Of a DNA stretch of 64,000 nt, positions 1 to 8,921 are shown in pieces. Each line of letters starts with the position of its first letter. Position 1 is the stretch's first letter. The notes under the pieces are model-generated. The model ran no database searches. It saw only the letters and a list, made by a program, of their open reading frames with translations, and was not told the DNA's origin. The position numbers and the translations under genes are program-made. The DNA comes from Betaproteobacteria bacterium UBA1934 (GTDB lineage: Bacteria; Pseudomonadota; Gammaproteobacteria; Burkholderiales; Rhodocyclaceae). The stretch spans positions 993,078-1,057,077 of the forward strand of contig DDFG01000004.1 in NCBI GenBank assembly GCA_002337055.1, written 5' to 3'.

Positions 1-948
1 GGTGGCTTGCACCGGCATGACGGGCTTCATCAGATCGACCACCTTGGGCAATCGTTGCGCAGCCCCGCTGTGCGAGACCACGACCTTGCGGTGCGCACGC
101 AGCGCCACCCGAATTTCGGCACCGGGTGTGAGGCAAGGCACCGCGCTGGGCCGCTCGATCAGGTAGCCTTGCGCGAGAGCGATACCCAGATCTCGCAACA
201 AATAGAGATCCTCGGCTTTTTCGACCCCCTCCGCCACCATCAGCGCGGAGCACGACTCGGCCAGGGTCTGCATGGCACGGACGAAATGCAGCTTGAGCCG
301 GTCACGCGCGATGCCATCGATAAAATGTCGGTCGATCTTGATGATCTCGGGGTGGACTTCGGACCACATGCGCAAGTTAGCGAACCCTTCACCCAGATCA
401 TCCAGCGCAATGGTCAGGCCAAGACTGCGGCAATAGGTAATCGCCTCAAGCACCTCGCCCACATCAGCCAGATGCTCGTTTTCGGTAATTTCTAGCACGA
501 TGCGGCCAGGATGCAGGTCGTGCTGCCGCAGGTATGCGAGTGCCTCGCCCTGGCGTGCGTGCATCTCACACAGACTGCTGGGGCTGACATTCAGGAAAAG
601 GCGGCCGGGCAAACCCAGTTCGGAAAAGCGGCGCACGATGGTCCGCCGTGCCGCCCGTTCCAGCGCCATCAACTTGCCCGCAGCGCGCGCCGAGAAAAAT
701 AGCTCGGCGGGGAGGTGAAACCGGCTGTTCGCAGGCCCCCGAATCAGTCCCTCGAACCCGAAATACTGCCCCGTCCTGATGTCGAGAATGGGCTGGAATA
801 CCGCCTCCAGCGCCTCTCGCGCCACAATGTCGTCAAGCTCATCCGCCGCACTTTTCTGCCCGTCGCCCAACGGCGCGTCGGTCGGGCACGGGCGCCCGGA
901 GGGAGGAAGATTGCGGGGATGGGCAATCTGGGTACGAACAACATGCAT
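1..948 (-). CDS. EAL-domain c-di-GMP phosphodiesterase with following CBS domain, cut by the window edge
   Basis: The frame stays open from an ATG at 948 to the left edge, giving 316 visible codons. An in-frame stop lies a little upstream of the ATG. The middle is a full EAL domain: EGLIR replaces the EALLR motif but keeps the metal-binding Glu, and FLNVSP, LEITEN, ALDDLGEG, IKIDRHF, VAEGVE and QGYLIERP follow in the usual order. Catalytic residues therefore look present and c-di-GMP hydrolysis is likely. After the EAL domain comes VVDLMKPVMPV, which looks like the start of a CBS domain, so the protein is probably EAL-CBS-GGDEF; the C-terminal part lies outside the window. The first 50 residues are low complexity with no membrane segment, so it is probably cytoplasmic. 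Confidence 0.85.
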   Translation of the reverse strand, partial: MHVVRTQIAHPRNLPPSGRPCPTDAPLGDGQKSAADELDDIVAREALEAVFQPILDIRTGQYFGFEGLIRGPANSRFHLPAELFFSARAAGKLMALERAARRTIVRRFSELGLPGRLFLNVSPSSLCEMHARQGEALAYLRQHDLHPGRIVLEITENEHLADVGEVLEAITYCRSLGLTIALDDLGEGFANLRMWSEVHPEIIKIDRHFIDGIARDRLKLHFVRAMQTLAESCSALMVAEGVEKAEDLYLLRDLGIALAQGYLIERPSAVPCLTPGAEIRVALRAHRKVVVSHSGAAQRLPKVVDLMKPVMPVQAT

Positions 949-1105
949 CGGCGGCAGCCTCGCCCGGCGCGAGGGGGATTTGATCAGCTTCCCATCTTAG
1001 GGACCGCCAGTGACAATTCCGTGACCGATGCGCGACAACCTTTCGCCCGACGTGGGCGTCTTGCCTGCCGGGCAGGCCCGGCCAGCCAAAACCGCCTCTG
1101 GCGCC

Positions 1106-2732
1106 TTATACCCGGAAACGCTCAGTGGTGGCGCGCATCTCGACCGCTAATTGCCCAAGGCGGGTCGCCGATTCCGAGGTCGCCGACGACGCCGCGCTGT
1201 TCTCCTCAGCGGCCTGGGCAACCTGCTCAAGCTGCTGGGCAATACTCTGCGACGCCGACGACTGTTCGGAAATCGACTCGGCGATATCACCCACCACGGC
1301 TACCACCTGTTCGACCGCCTCGCCGATTTCGGTGATCGACCGACCCGCTTCGCCTGCCAGCGTGCGCCCGGCCTCTACCTGTGTCACCGTAGTACGCATG
1401 GCTTCGACGGCACTTTCCGAACTTTGCTGGATACTGCGCACCATTTCGGATATTTCACCGGTCGCCAGCGTCGTACGCTCCGCCAACTTGCGCACTTCGT
1501 CCGCCACCACCGCAAAGCCCCGTCCCGCCTCGCCCGCCCGAGCCGCTTCGATCGCCGCATTCAGCGCCAGCAGATTGGTCTGATCCGCCACATCCTTGAT
1601 CACCTGAATGACGCTGGAAATCCGGTGCGAATGCTCGCCCAAGGTGGTGATTGAAACCGCCACCCGGTCGATGGCATCGCCGATGGAGTGCATTTCCTGT
1701 ACCGTCTTGCGGATGACCGATCCCCCCGCGGCTGACAACGAGCCACCGCGCTGCGCCAGTTCCGAAGCGGATCGAGCGTTTTCAGACACATGGCTGACGC
1801 TGACTGACACTTCTTCAACTGTCGCGGCCATGGACGATGCCGATTCGCTGGTTGCTGTCGAAGCCTTTGCCGATTGGCCGGCCGTGACGGCCAATCCCTG
1901 CGCGGCTTCGGTCACCTGGGCGATCGAATTCTTGAGTTGTTGCAAGCTGCCGCGCACGGTCTCCATCAGTTCGTTGAAAGCCGCCGCCGTCTCACCCACC
2001 TCGTCGTTGCCGACAACCCGCACGCTCGCCGTAAAATCGTTGCGGCGACTCACATCCACAATCGCTTCGCGCAATTCGCCGAGCGGCCGCGTGATCGAGC
2101 GCGTGATCAAGAATGCGGCGCCAATGCCGATAGCGAACCCTAGCACGAGCAAAGCGACGGCAAGCAAGCGAGCTTGTTGGTAACTGTGACGATCAGCCTC
2201 AACCGAGATGCGTGTATTTTTCCTGCAACTCCACCATGGCGCGCATTGAATCGATCAACTGGTTATTTCGAGGCACGAATTCATTGTAGAGAACCTGCTT
2301 TGCCTCAGACTGTCCACGTTCCGCCGCATCAAAAACCCGCGTATACCATTCTGTCAGGCCGGCCCGTTGTTCATTGATTCTGGCCATCAGCACCTTTGCA
2401 TCATCAGTCCGGAGCTGACTTTCGAGCTTGGTGAGCAATTCGGCGTTTTCTTTGCGATGTTTGGCCACTTCGTCCTTGATCTTTGCCCGTTCAGCGGGCG
2501 ATTCGGCCAAAAGCAATTCGCGCAGAGCGCGTCCATTGGTGAGTGCGGTTTCGAGAACATGGCTAGCCTCGTCGATTTTGACGACCCGCTCATCGACGAG
2601 TTGGTTGAGATCTTCCATGATGCCGGCCATGCGTTGAAGCGCAAGCAGGTTGGTGATCAGCATCAGCACCAGCAACAGCGTGAATCCGATGGTCAGACGA
2701 GTACGAATGCCTAGATGACCGAATGCCTCCAT
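1106..2732 (-). pseudogene. Methyl-accepting chemotaxis protein, interrupted by a one-base frameshift
   Basis: Two adjoining reading frames together make one MCP of about 540 residues. The 5' part (2732 to 2199) has an N-terminal membrane segment and a four-helix-bundle periplasmic sensor. It runs into a stop just after ELQEKYTHLG. The 3' part (to 1106) has the second membrane helix, a HAMP domain (TRSITRPLGEL) and the cytoplasmic signalling domain with the conserved hairpin around NLLALNAAIEAARAGE. If one T is dropped from the T5 run at 2217-2221, the frame reads continuously as LQENTRISVEADRHSYQQARLL into the second helix. The lesion is therefore a homopolymer indel. It may be a true mutation, a phase-variable site or a sequencing error. 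No CheR/CheB docking pentapeptide is seen at the C-terminus. Confidence 0.8.
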
Positions 2733-2921
2733 GTCAAACCCTCTTTTGCCAGTTTACTAAAGGAATGGCTTTGCAAGCCGCTCTGGCACTGTAACAAGCC
2801 AGTCAGCCACCGACGAATGGTGCATTTGTACTAACTAACTTTGCGCAGGGCCAAGTCTGGTGCGCTTCTCGCGAAATACTGCAGTCGCAAACAACCACTT
2901 CCGCACGCGCAAGTCACACAA

Positions 2922-3620
2922 TTAAAAGAGGATTTCGAGCCGAACGGCCTTTCCCTCGCTGACGGCCAGCGGCATGCCGAAAGCCAGCGAAGCGTCGCGG
3001 TCCAGCGTCCATTCGTCACGCCACAAGCGAATTTCGCGGGCGTTATCGAGGTAACGGACATAGGTGCTGTTCGAGCTCATATCGCGAATCAACAGCCTGG
3101 CATCGACCCAGGTCAGGCTCGCATGCTGCCGCGACACCCATTCGTGCTTGACCACAATGTCATTATCGGCATCGCGCCCCACCGTCAGCTTGGCGTGGGC
3201 AAAATCGAGAAACCACGAGCGCTCGCCGTATTTGACTTCGATGCGCTCCACCGGCCGCTCGCGATTGAGCGTACGAGCCATGCCCGTGCCCGCCAGGGTT
3301 TCAAATTGAGATTGCTCCCAGATCGCGGCTTCGTCGCGATTGGCGACAAACACCGCCGATTTGAGCCGCAATCCCTTGGGCACCGGCACCGCCGCAATCA
3401 CCGAATCAACCTTCCAGGCCATCGCTTCTGCCTGGATCTGATCTGGAAACTCGATAATCACTCGCGTAGTGGTCTGCTTCTCCAACCTTCCACCGGCTAC
3501 CCGCGCATCGCGCTCGATGCGCTTCAGCACCCGCTGGATGAGCTGGCCAGCCTCGGCCTTGCCCAGGGCCTTGCCGAGTTCGGAGGTATTGACGATCTTG
3601 GCAGTTAAAAATCGGTTCAC
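2922..3620 (-). CDS. FHA-domain protein with degenerate class III cyclase-like N-terminus
   Basis: The C-terminal half is a forkhead-associated domain that binds phosphothreonine peptides: VGRDADNDIVV, then VSRQHASLTW and MSSNSTYVR. The N-terminal half (LTAKIVNTSELGKALGKAEA, later GGRLEKQTTTRVIIEF) follows the spacing of class III nucleotide cyclase domains but lacks the metal-binding Asp pair, so it is read as a catalytically dead cyclase fold. The GTG at 3620 is preferred as start because GGAG stands 8 bases before it and the cyclase-like homology begins there. An ATG at 3686 would add 22 unrelated residues and overlap the divergent gene's leader. Expected cytoplasmic and about 232 residues long. 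The partner is unknown; the divergent neighbour is dacB. Confidence 0.75.
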   Translation of the reverse strand: MNRFLTAKIVNTSELGKALGKAEAGQLIQRVLKRIERDARVAGGRLEKQTTTRVIIEFPDQIQAEAMAWKVDSVIAAVPVPKGLRLKSAVFVANRDEAAIWEQSQFETLAGTGMARTLNRERPVERIEVKYGERSWFLDFAHAKLTVGRDADNDIVVKHEWVSRQHASLTWVDARLLIRDMSSNSTYVRYLDNAREIRLWRDEWTLDRDASLAFGMPLAVSEGKAVRLEILF

Positions 3621-3742
3621 GTCACGGTCTCCGGATTCATGTTGGCGGGGCGCGCAAAGCATAACCGATTTGAGTGAAACGTCCACTCGCCCGCGCTGCG
3701 CCTCGCGCTACACTGCGCATATCGTTCCGTTCGACCAACACC

Positions 3743-5152
3743 ATGCTCGCTCGTCTGCTCCTCGCCCTGTTCTGCCTGACCGCCTGGCATGCGCCGGCGG
3801 CGACACTGCCTGCCGAAGTACTGACCGCGCTGCAATCCGCACGCATTCCCACTGCCAGTGTCGCCATCGTGGTGCAGCCGGTAGATGCTTCTTCGCCGCT
3901 GCTGGAGCATAACGCCGGCGTGCCCATGAATCCCGCGTCGGTAATGAAGCTGCTCACGACCTATGCCGCCCTTGATCTGCTCGGGCCGGCCTACCAATGG
4001 CGAACTGAGGCGCTGACCGACGGCGAACTGACGTCCGATGGAACGCTCACGGGCTCGCTCTACCTGCGCGGCAGTGGCGATCCCCGATTCGCCATCGAAC
4101 ACCTCACCGCCCTGCTGCGCCAACTGCGCGTGCGCGGCGTGCGCCATCTCGCTAGGGGGATTGTCCTCGACCGCAGTGCGTTCGAGGTGCCGCCGTTCGA
4201 CCCCGGCGCCTTTGACGATAAGCCGATGCGTCCCTACAACGTCGGTCCCGACGCCTTGCTGATCAATTTCCGCACACTGCGCTTCACGCTCGCTCCCGCC
4301 AACAGCGGCGTCCGCCTGCTGGTCGAAACGCCCGACGAAGGGCTGCAAATCGAAAACGCTTTGCAGCTCACGCGCGGTGAATGCGGCAGCGACTGGAAGG
4401 ACAGACTGGCACCTCGACTATCCGCAGATAGCAGCCAGCTGAGCTTTCAGGGCAGCTACGCCGCGGCCTGCGGCGAACGTAGCCTGTATCTCGCGCCACT
4501 GGGTGCCGACGCGCAGGCGGGCGGCCTGATTCGTGCACTGTGGAACGAATTGGGCGGTACGGCAGGCTCACCCGGCGCCTTCGGCGTACGTGCCGGTCGC
4601 ACGCCAGCCGGCGCAACCTTGCTGGCGGCGCAGGATTCAGCGGCGCTGGCGGAACTGGTGCGCGACATCAACAAATTCTCGAACAACGTCATGGCACGAC
4701 AGGTTTTTTTGTCTCTCTCACCCGAGCGCCCCGCCACCGCCGAACGCGCCCGCCAGCGGGTGACGGAATGGCTGCAATCGCGCGGCCTGCGTTTCGATGA
4801 ACTGGTGATCGACAACGGCTCGGGCCTCTCGCGCAGCGAGCGCATCAGTGCCGGCAGTCTGAACCGATTGTTGCTCGATGCCTGGTTCAGCCCGGTGATG
4901 CCGGAACTGGTGGCCAGCCTGCCCATCGTCGGCTTCGACGGCACGATGAAGAAACGCTTGCAGGATACGGTCGCCAGCGGTCGGGCTCATATCAAGACCG
5001 GCACGCTGGAGGGTGTGCGTGCCGCCGCCGGTTACGCGCTGGACGTACGCGGCCGCCGGGTGGCGGTCAGCTTTCTGGTCAGTCACCCGAATGCGCAGGC
5101 GGCTCAACCCGCCATCGACGCCCTGCTGCTATGGGTCGCACGCCAGCCTTGA
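3743..5152 (+). CDS. dacB: D-alanyl-D-alanine carboxypeptidase/endopeptidase PBP4
   Basis: Periplasmic low-molecular-weight penicillin-binding protein that trims and cleaves peptidoglycan cross-links. The three active-site motifs of the family are in order: SVMK (Ser66-Lys69), SNN (313-315) and KTG (418-420). The long insertion between the first two is typical of class C PBP4 (peptidase S13). The length of 469 residues fits the family. The ATG at 3743 is chosen because it gives a clean signal peptide (MLARLLLALFCLTAWHAPA); the upstream ATG at 3674 would put an Arg-rich stretch before it. It is followed four bases later by the convergent GNAT gene. Confidence 0.93.
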   Translation: MLARLLLALFCLTAWHAPAATLPAEVLTALQSARIPTASVAIVVQPVDASSPLLEHNAGVPMNPASVMKLLTTYAALDLLGPAYQWRTEALTDGELTSDGTLTGSLYLRGSGDPRFAIEHLTALLRQLRVRGVRHLARGIVLDRSAFEVPPFDPGAFDDKPMRPYNVGPDALLINFRTLRFTLAPANSGVRLLVETPDEGLQIENALQLTRGECGSDWKDRLAPRLSADSSQLSFQGSYAAACGERSLYLAPLGADAQAGGLIRALWNELGGTAGSPGAFGVRAGRTPAGATLLAAQDSAALAELVRDINKFSNNVMARQVFLSLSPERPATAERARQRVTEWLQSRGLRFDELVIDNGSGLSRSERISAGSLNRLLLDAWFSPVMPELVASLPIVGFDGTMKKRLQDTVASGRAHIKTGTLEGVRAAAGYALDVRGRRVAVSFLVSHPNAQAAQPAIDALLLWVARQP

Positions 5153-5156
5153 TCGC

Positions 5157-5654
5157 CTACAGCTTCTTTTGCAGGAACAAGGCTTGCCCTGCCGCCGGGT
5201 CCAGCACGTAGGGAGCGAATCCGGCCGTTTCATAAGCCACCAGGGCACGGTGGTTGTTACTCAGCACTTCGAGCGTGAGCTTGCAGCAGTCGCGCCGCCG
5301 GGCCTCTTCTTCCGCGAAAGCCAACAGCGCCTGGCCGATACCCCGGCCGCGCCAGGGCCGCAACACGGCGATATCGTGAATATTGAGCAAAGGCCGGGCG
5401 GCGAAGGTCGAAAAACCCAGAAAACAGTTGATCAGCCCCACCGCTTCGCCATCATGCCAGGCCAGGCCGCCGACGTAACCGGGCGTCCGCGACAACCCCA
5501 CAACCAGTCCGTCGCGCGCTTCCGCCGACAGCGGCTCGCCGCCGCCCATGGGATCGCTGGCATAGTGATCTAGCAATTCCAGCAACGCCCGCACATGCCG
5601 GCGATCGTCCAGCATGAGCGGGACAACCTGGCAGGCGCTCTCGCCGCCGCTCAT
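5157..5654 (-). CDS. GNAT-family N-acetyltransferase
   Basis: 165 residues forming one GNAT domain. The acetyl-CoA pyrophosphate-binding motif A is visible as RGRGIGQALL, preceded by the LNIHDIAVLRPWR strand and followed by TLEVLSNNHRALVAYETAGF (motif B). The substrate cannot be told from sequence; the pattern fits small-molecule or amine acetyltransferases rather than RimI. Its ATG overlaps the stop of the upstream diguanylate cyclase gene by four bases (ATGA), so the two are translationally coupled and probably co-transcribed with ubiA-ubiD. Confidence 0.85.
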   Translation of the reverse strand: MSGGESACQVVPLMLDDRRHVRALLELLDHYASDPMGGGEPLSAEARDGLVVGLSRTPGYVGGLAWHDGEAVGLINCFLGFSTFAARPLLNIHDIAVLRPWRGRGIGQALLAFAEEEARRRDCCKLTLEVLSNNHRALVAYETAGFAPYVLDPAAGQALFLQKKL

Positions 5655-7375
5655 GAACGCACCTGATTGCGGCCGCCGCGCTTGGCGCGGTATAGCGCGC
5701 GATCAGCACGTTCGAAGAGGGCTTCATGGCTGTCGCCAGCAACGAAACTGGCAACGCCGACGCTCACCGTGACCCCGGTTTCCTCACCACTATCGAGACG
5801 GAAACGGGCATTTTCGACCGCGATGCGCAAGCGTTCGGCGAAGATCAAGGCGCCTTCCGTATCGCACTTGGGCAGGATGACCACGAATTCCTCGCCACCA
5901 TAGCGACAGGCCATATCCATCTTCCGGGAAAGCTGCGCCATCTCGCGTGCCACGCCCGCCAGGACGACATTGCCAGCGGCATGGCCGTAGCGGTCGTTGA
6001 AGCGCTTGAAATGGTCGATATCGGCGATCACGATGGAAAGCCCCTCAGGCGGCGCATTGCCCTGACATTCACGCTCACATTCATTCACCCGTCGCTGCAA
6101 TTCCTGCTCGAACGCACGGAAATTGTAGAGACCGGTCAGTTTGTCGGTGGCCATCTGATCGGCGAGTTCTTCAACCCTGTCCTGAAGGATGAGATTGAGT
6201 CGCTCGATTTCACGCCGCTGCCCTTCCGCCAGTTCGTAGGTCGTGGCGTTGGAAATGGCGGAGCCGAAAAAGGCCGACAGATGATCGAGCAGGCGCAGGT
6301 CTTCCTTGCTGACAGCGCACGGCTGCACCAGGCTGACCATGAACAGCACGCCAATGGGCTTGCCTTTGGCGCGGATGGGCATATTCACCAGGGTACGCGG
6401 CGTTCCCAGGCTGGCGAGGGCGTTCTTGGCCTTTTCCGCCATCGGCAGATCCATCATCAGCCGAGCATCGGGAAAGACCATCGGAATATCGCGGACGAAG
6501 GCGATGGGCACACCGCCTTCCATGACATCGATGCGAATCGGATCGTCGTCGCAAACCCGTTGAAACGCCGCCGCCTGCGGCGCAAAAAACTCCGACTTGG
6601 GCACCGTACGGCAGCATTGCAGCCATCCGTCGCGCGCCATGAAAACGGCGGCCACATCGAAAGGCATCCGGCGCATCAGTTCGGCGCCGATCATGCCGTA
6701 GATATGATCCGGCAGGGTCAGGTTATTCACATCGACAACGAACTGCAAGAACCGCTCCTGCTCGTTGGCTGCCGCTTCATAGAGCTGCTTTTGCTGGTTC
6801 AGGCGGTCGTACAACACAGCATGGCTGAGCGAGTGGCCAAAGAGGCCAATCAGTTCCAGCGCCCGCTCCTGGGCGGCGCCGGGCAGGGCTTTCTGTTGAC
6901 AGAGCAGCATCACCGAGCCGACGCCTTCGCCTTCGACCGCAATCGGCAAGGCAACCGACTGGCGCAGTTTCCAGCGCGACAGGGTCAGCTTGACATCTGT
7001 GTCGCCGGAAAGCGAATCGGAAATGACCGGCGCACGCTCCAACAAGGCCCGGATGTGAGGATTGCGCGATTCGTCCAGCGGAATCTTGTAGTTGAGGAAA
7101 GTACCTTCGAGCGAGCGGTATTCTTCAGGATAGGTCAGATCCTTGACCACCAAATGGTCGCCCTGCTCATCCAGCAACGCAATGACTACCCCATCAACCC
7201 CGCGGATGCCGAGCATCTCCTTCTTGAGCAGGGCCAACAGCGTCGCCAGTTCCATCGTGCCACCGATAGCCAGCAGCATTTCGCGCTGCAAGCGCAACCG
7301 CTTGATCTCCCGCCGCGCCGCGTCGCGTTCCGCCAGCGCGGCACGTAGGGCCGCCGGCTCCCCGGAATCAATCAT
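5651..7375 (-). CDS. Diguanylate cyclase with two GAF domains (GAF-GAF-GGDEF)
   Basis: 574 residues. A short coiled coil (about 8-35) leads into a first GAF domain (about 45-200) and a second GAF-like domain (about 215-380). A linker coiled coil then connects to a C-terminal GGDEF domain. The active-site loop is GGEEF, and an RxxD inhibitory site (RKMD) lies five residues before it, so synthesis of c-di-GMP with product feedback is expected. No membrane helices; it is a cytoplasmic sensor of unknown ligand. The ATG at 7375 is chosen because GGAG lies upstream and the frame before it overlaps the end of ubiD. The stop overlaps the GNAT start. Confidence 0.9.
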   Translation of the reverse strand: MIDSGEPAALRAALAERDAARREIKRLRLQREMLLAIGGTMELATLLALLKKEMLGIRGVDGVVIALLDEQGDHLVVKDLTYPEEYRSLEGTFLNYKIPLDESRNPHIRALLERAPVISDSLSGDTDVKLTLSRWKLRQSVALPIAVEGEGVGSVMLLCQQKALPGAAQERALELIGLFGHSLSHAVLYDRLNQQKQLYEAAANEQERFLQFVVDVNNLTLPDHIYGMIGAELMRRMPFDVAAVFMARDGWLQCCRTVPKSEFFAPQAAAFQRVCDDDPIRIDVMEGGVPIAFVRDIPMVFPDARLMMDLPMAEKAKNALASLGTPRTLVNMPIRAKGKPIGVLFMVSLVQPCAVSKEDLRLLDHLSAFFGSAISNATTYELAEGQRREIERLNLILQDRVEELADQMATDKLTGLYNFRAFEQELQRRVNECERECQGNAPPEGLSIVIADIDHFKRFNDRYGHAAGNVVLAGVAREMAQLSRKMDMACRYGGEEFVVILPKCDTEGALIFAERLRIAVENARFRLDSGEETGVTVSVGVASFVAGDSHEALFERADRALYRAKRGGRNQVRS

Positions 7376-7415
7376 GTTGGGTCGTCTCCGTAATCTTTGT
7401 ATTTCTTCCGAAATA

Positions 7416-8921
7416 TTACTCGCCAACCTTGACCAGCGTCTGCCAGATATCATCGACCCGTGCTTTCACCGTCGCATCCATGACAATCGGCCGCCCCCAT
7501 TCGCGCGTCGTTTCACCCGACCATTTGTGAGTAGCATCCAGACCCATCTTGCTACCCAGCCCGGTCACCGGCGAGGCAAAATCGAGGTAATCGATGGGGG
7601 TGTTATCTACCAGTGTGGTGTCGCGACTGGCATCCATCCGCGTCGTGATCGCCCAGATCACCTCTTTCCAGTCGCGGATGTCGATGTCGTCATCGACCAC
7701 GATAATGAACTTGGTATACATGAACTGACGCAGGAACGACCAGATGCCGAACATCACCCGCTTGGCGTGCCCAGGGTACTGCTTTTTGATGCTGACCACA
7801 GCCAGTCGGTAGGAGCAACCTTCGGGCGGCAGGTAGAAATCAACAATCTCCGGGAACTGCTTCTGCAACAGCGGCACGAATACCTCGTTCAGCGCCACCC
7901 CCAGAATGGCCGGCTCGTCCGGCGGCTTACCGGTATAGGTGCTGTGATAGATGGGGTCGCGGCGCAGGGTCATGCGCTCGATAGTGAAAACCGGAAACTC
8001 GGCCTGCTCGTTGTAGTAGCCCGTGTGATCGCCATACGGCCCTTCCAGCGCCGTTTCGCCCGGGTGGATGACGCCTTCCAGCACGATTTCGGCGCGCGCC
8101 GGCACATGCAGATCGGAGCCGAGACAGCGCACCAGTTCGGTCTTGCCGCCCCGCAACAGACCGGCAAACTGATACTCCGAGAGCGTGTCCGGCACCGGCG
8201 TCACCGCGCCGAGAATGGTCGCGGGGTCGCAACCGATGACCACGGCCACGGGAAACGGTTGGCCCGGATGCGCCTGCTGAAAATCGCGGAAATCGAGTGC
8301 GCCGCCCCGATGCGCCAGCCAGCGCATGATGACCTTGTTCGGCCCGAGCACCTGCTGGCGGTAAATGCCGAGGTTTTGACGGATCTTGTTCGGCCCGCGG
8401 GTCACGACCAGGCCCCAGGTAATCAGCGGCGCCACGTCGCCAGGCCAGCAATGCTGAATAGGCAGACGCCCGAGATCGACATCCTGACCCTCCCAGACAA
8501 CCTCCTGGCAAGGCGCGGAAGAGACCAGCCGGGGCGTCATGTTCAGCACCTGTTTGAGCAAGGGCAGCTTGTCCCAGGCATCGCGCAACCCTTTCGGCGG
8601 TTCCGGCTCCTTCAGCGCAGCCAGTACCTGGCCAACCTCGCGCAAAGCCCGCCGCCAGTCAACGTTCTCGCCCTGCGCGTCACTCCCGCCGCCGATGCCG
8701 ACCCCGCGCGCCACCCGCTCCGGCGTTCCGAACAGGTTGGCGAGCACCGGTATGGCCCCTCCCCGAGGTTTGTCGAACAGCAGGGCAGGACCGCCTGCCC
8801 GCAGCATGCGGTCGCAAACCTCGGTCATTTCGAGATGGGGATCGACCTCGACGCCCACCCGCTTCAGCTCGCCCAGCGCCTCCAGCTGCGCCACGAAGTC
8901 GCGTAAATCCCGGTAATTCAC
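7416..8921 (-). CDS. ubiD: UbiD-family 3-octaprenyl-4-hydroxybenzoate decarboxylase
   Basis: Prenylated-FMN-dependent decarboxylase of ubiquinone biosynthesis, acting just after UbiA. 501 residues match UbiD in length and in conserved blocks: NKIRQNLGIYR, DPATILGAVTPVP, EIVLEG, EGPYGDHTGYY and the C-terminal SKMGLDATHKW. The start is the GTG at 8921 (VNYRDLRDFV), which has GGGAGG upstream and overlaps the ubiA stop as GTGA; the longer open frame upstream is only the ubiA gene read out of frame. Cytoplasmic and probably co-transcribed with ubiA. The prenyltransferase UbiX that makes prenyl-FMN is not in the window. Confidence 0.95.
   Translation of the reverse strand: MNYRDLRDFVAQLEALGELKRVGVEVDPHLEMTEVCDRMLRAGGPALLFDKPRGGAIPVLANLFGTPERVARGVGIGGGSDAQGENVDWRRALREVGQVLAALKEPEPPKGLRDAWDKLPLLKQVLNMTPRLVSSAPCQEVVWEGQDVDLGRLPIQHCWPGDVAPLITWGLVVTRGPNKIRQNLGIYRQQVLGPNKVIMRWLAHRGGALDFRDFQQAHPGQPFPVAVVIGCDPATILGAVTPVPDTLSEYQFAGLLRGGKTELVRCLGSDLHVPARAEIVLEGVIHPGETALEGPYGDHTGYYNEQAEFPVFTIERMTLRRDPIYHSTYTGKPPDEPAILGVALNEVFVPLLQKQFPEIVDFYLPPEGCSYRLAVVSIKKQYPGHAKRVMFGIWSFLRQFMYTKFIIVVDDDIDIRDWKEVIWAITTRMDASRDTTLVDNTPIDYLDFASPVTGLGSKMGLDATHKWSGETTREWGRPIVMDATVKARVDDIWQTLVKVGE

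Noticed and set aside
1063..1077. Palindrome GCCTGCC-G-GGCAGGC between the EAL and chemoreceptor genes
   Set aside because: The loop is too short for a full stem and no T-run follows on either strand, so it is not called a terminator.
2199..2221. Programmed ribosomal frameshifting in the chemoreceptor gene
   Set aside because: The A5 run in the mRNA lacks a canonical slippery heptamer with downstream structure, and the shift needed is +1; a simple indel explains it better.
2761..2820. Possible sigma54 promoter (TGCCAGAGCGGCTTGCA) before the chemoreceptor gene
   Set aside because: The spacing is one base off and the -24 GG is missing.
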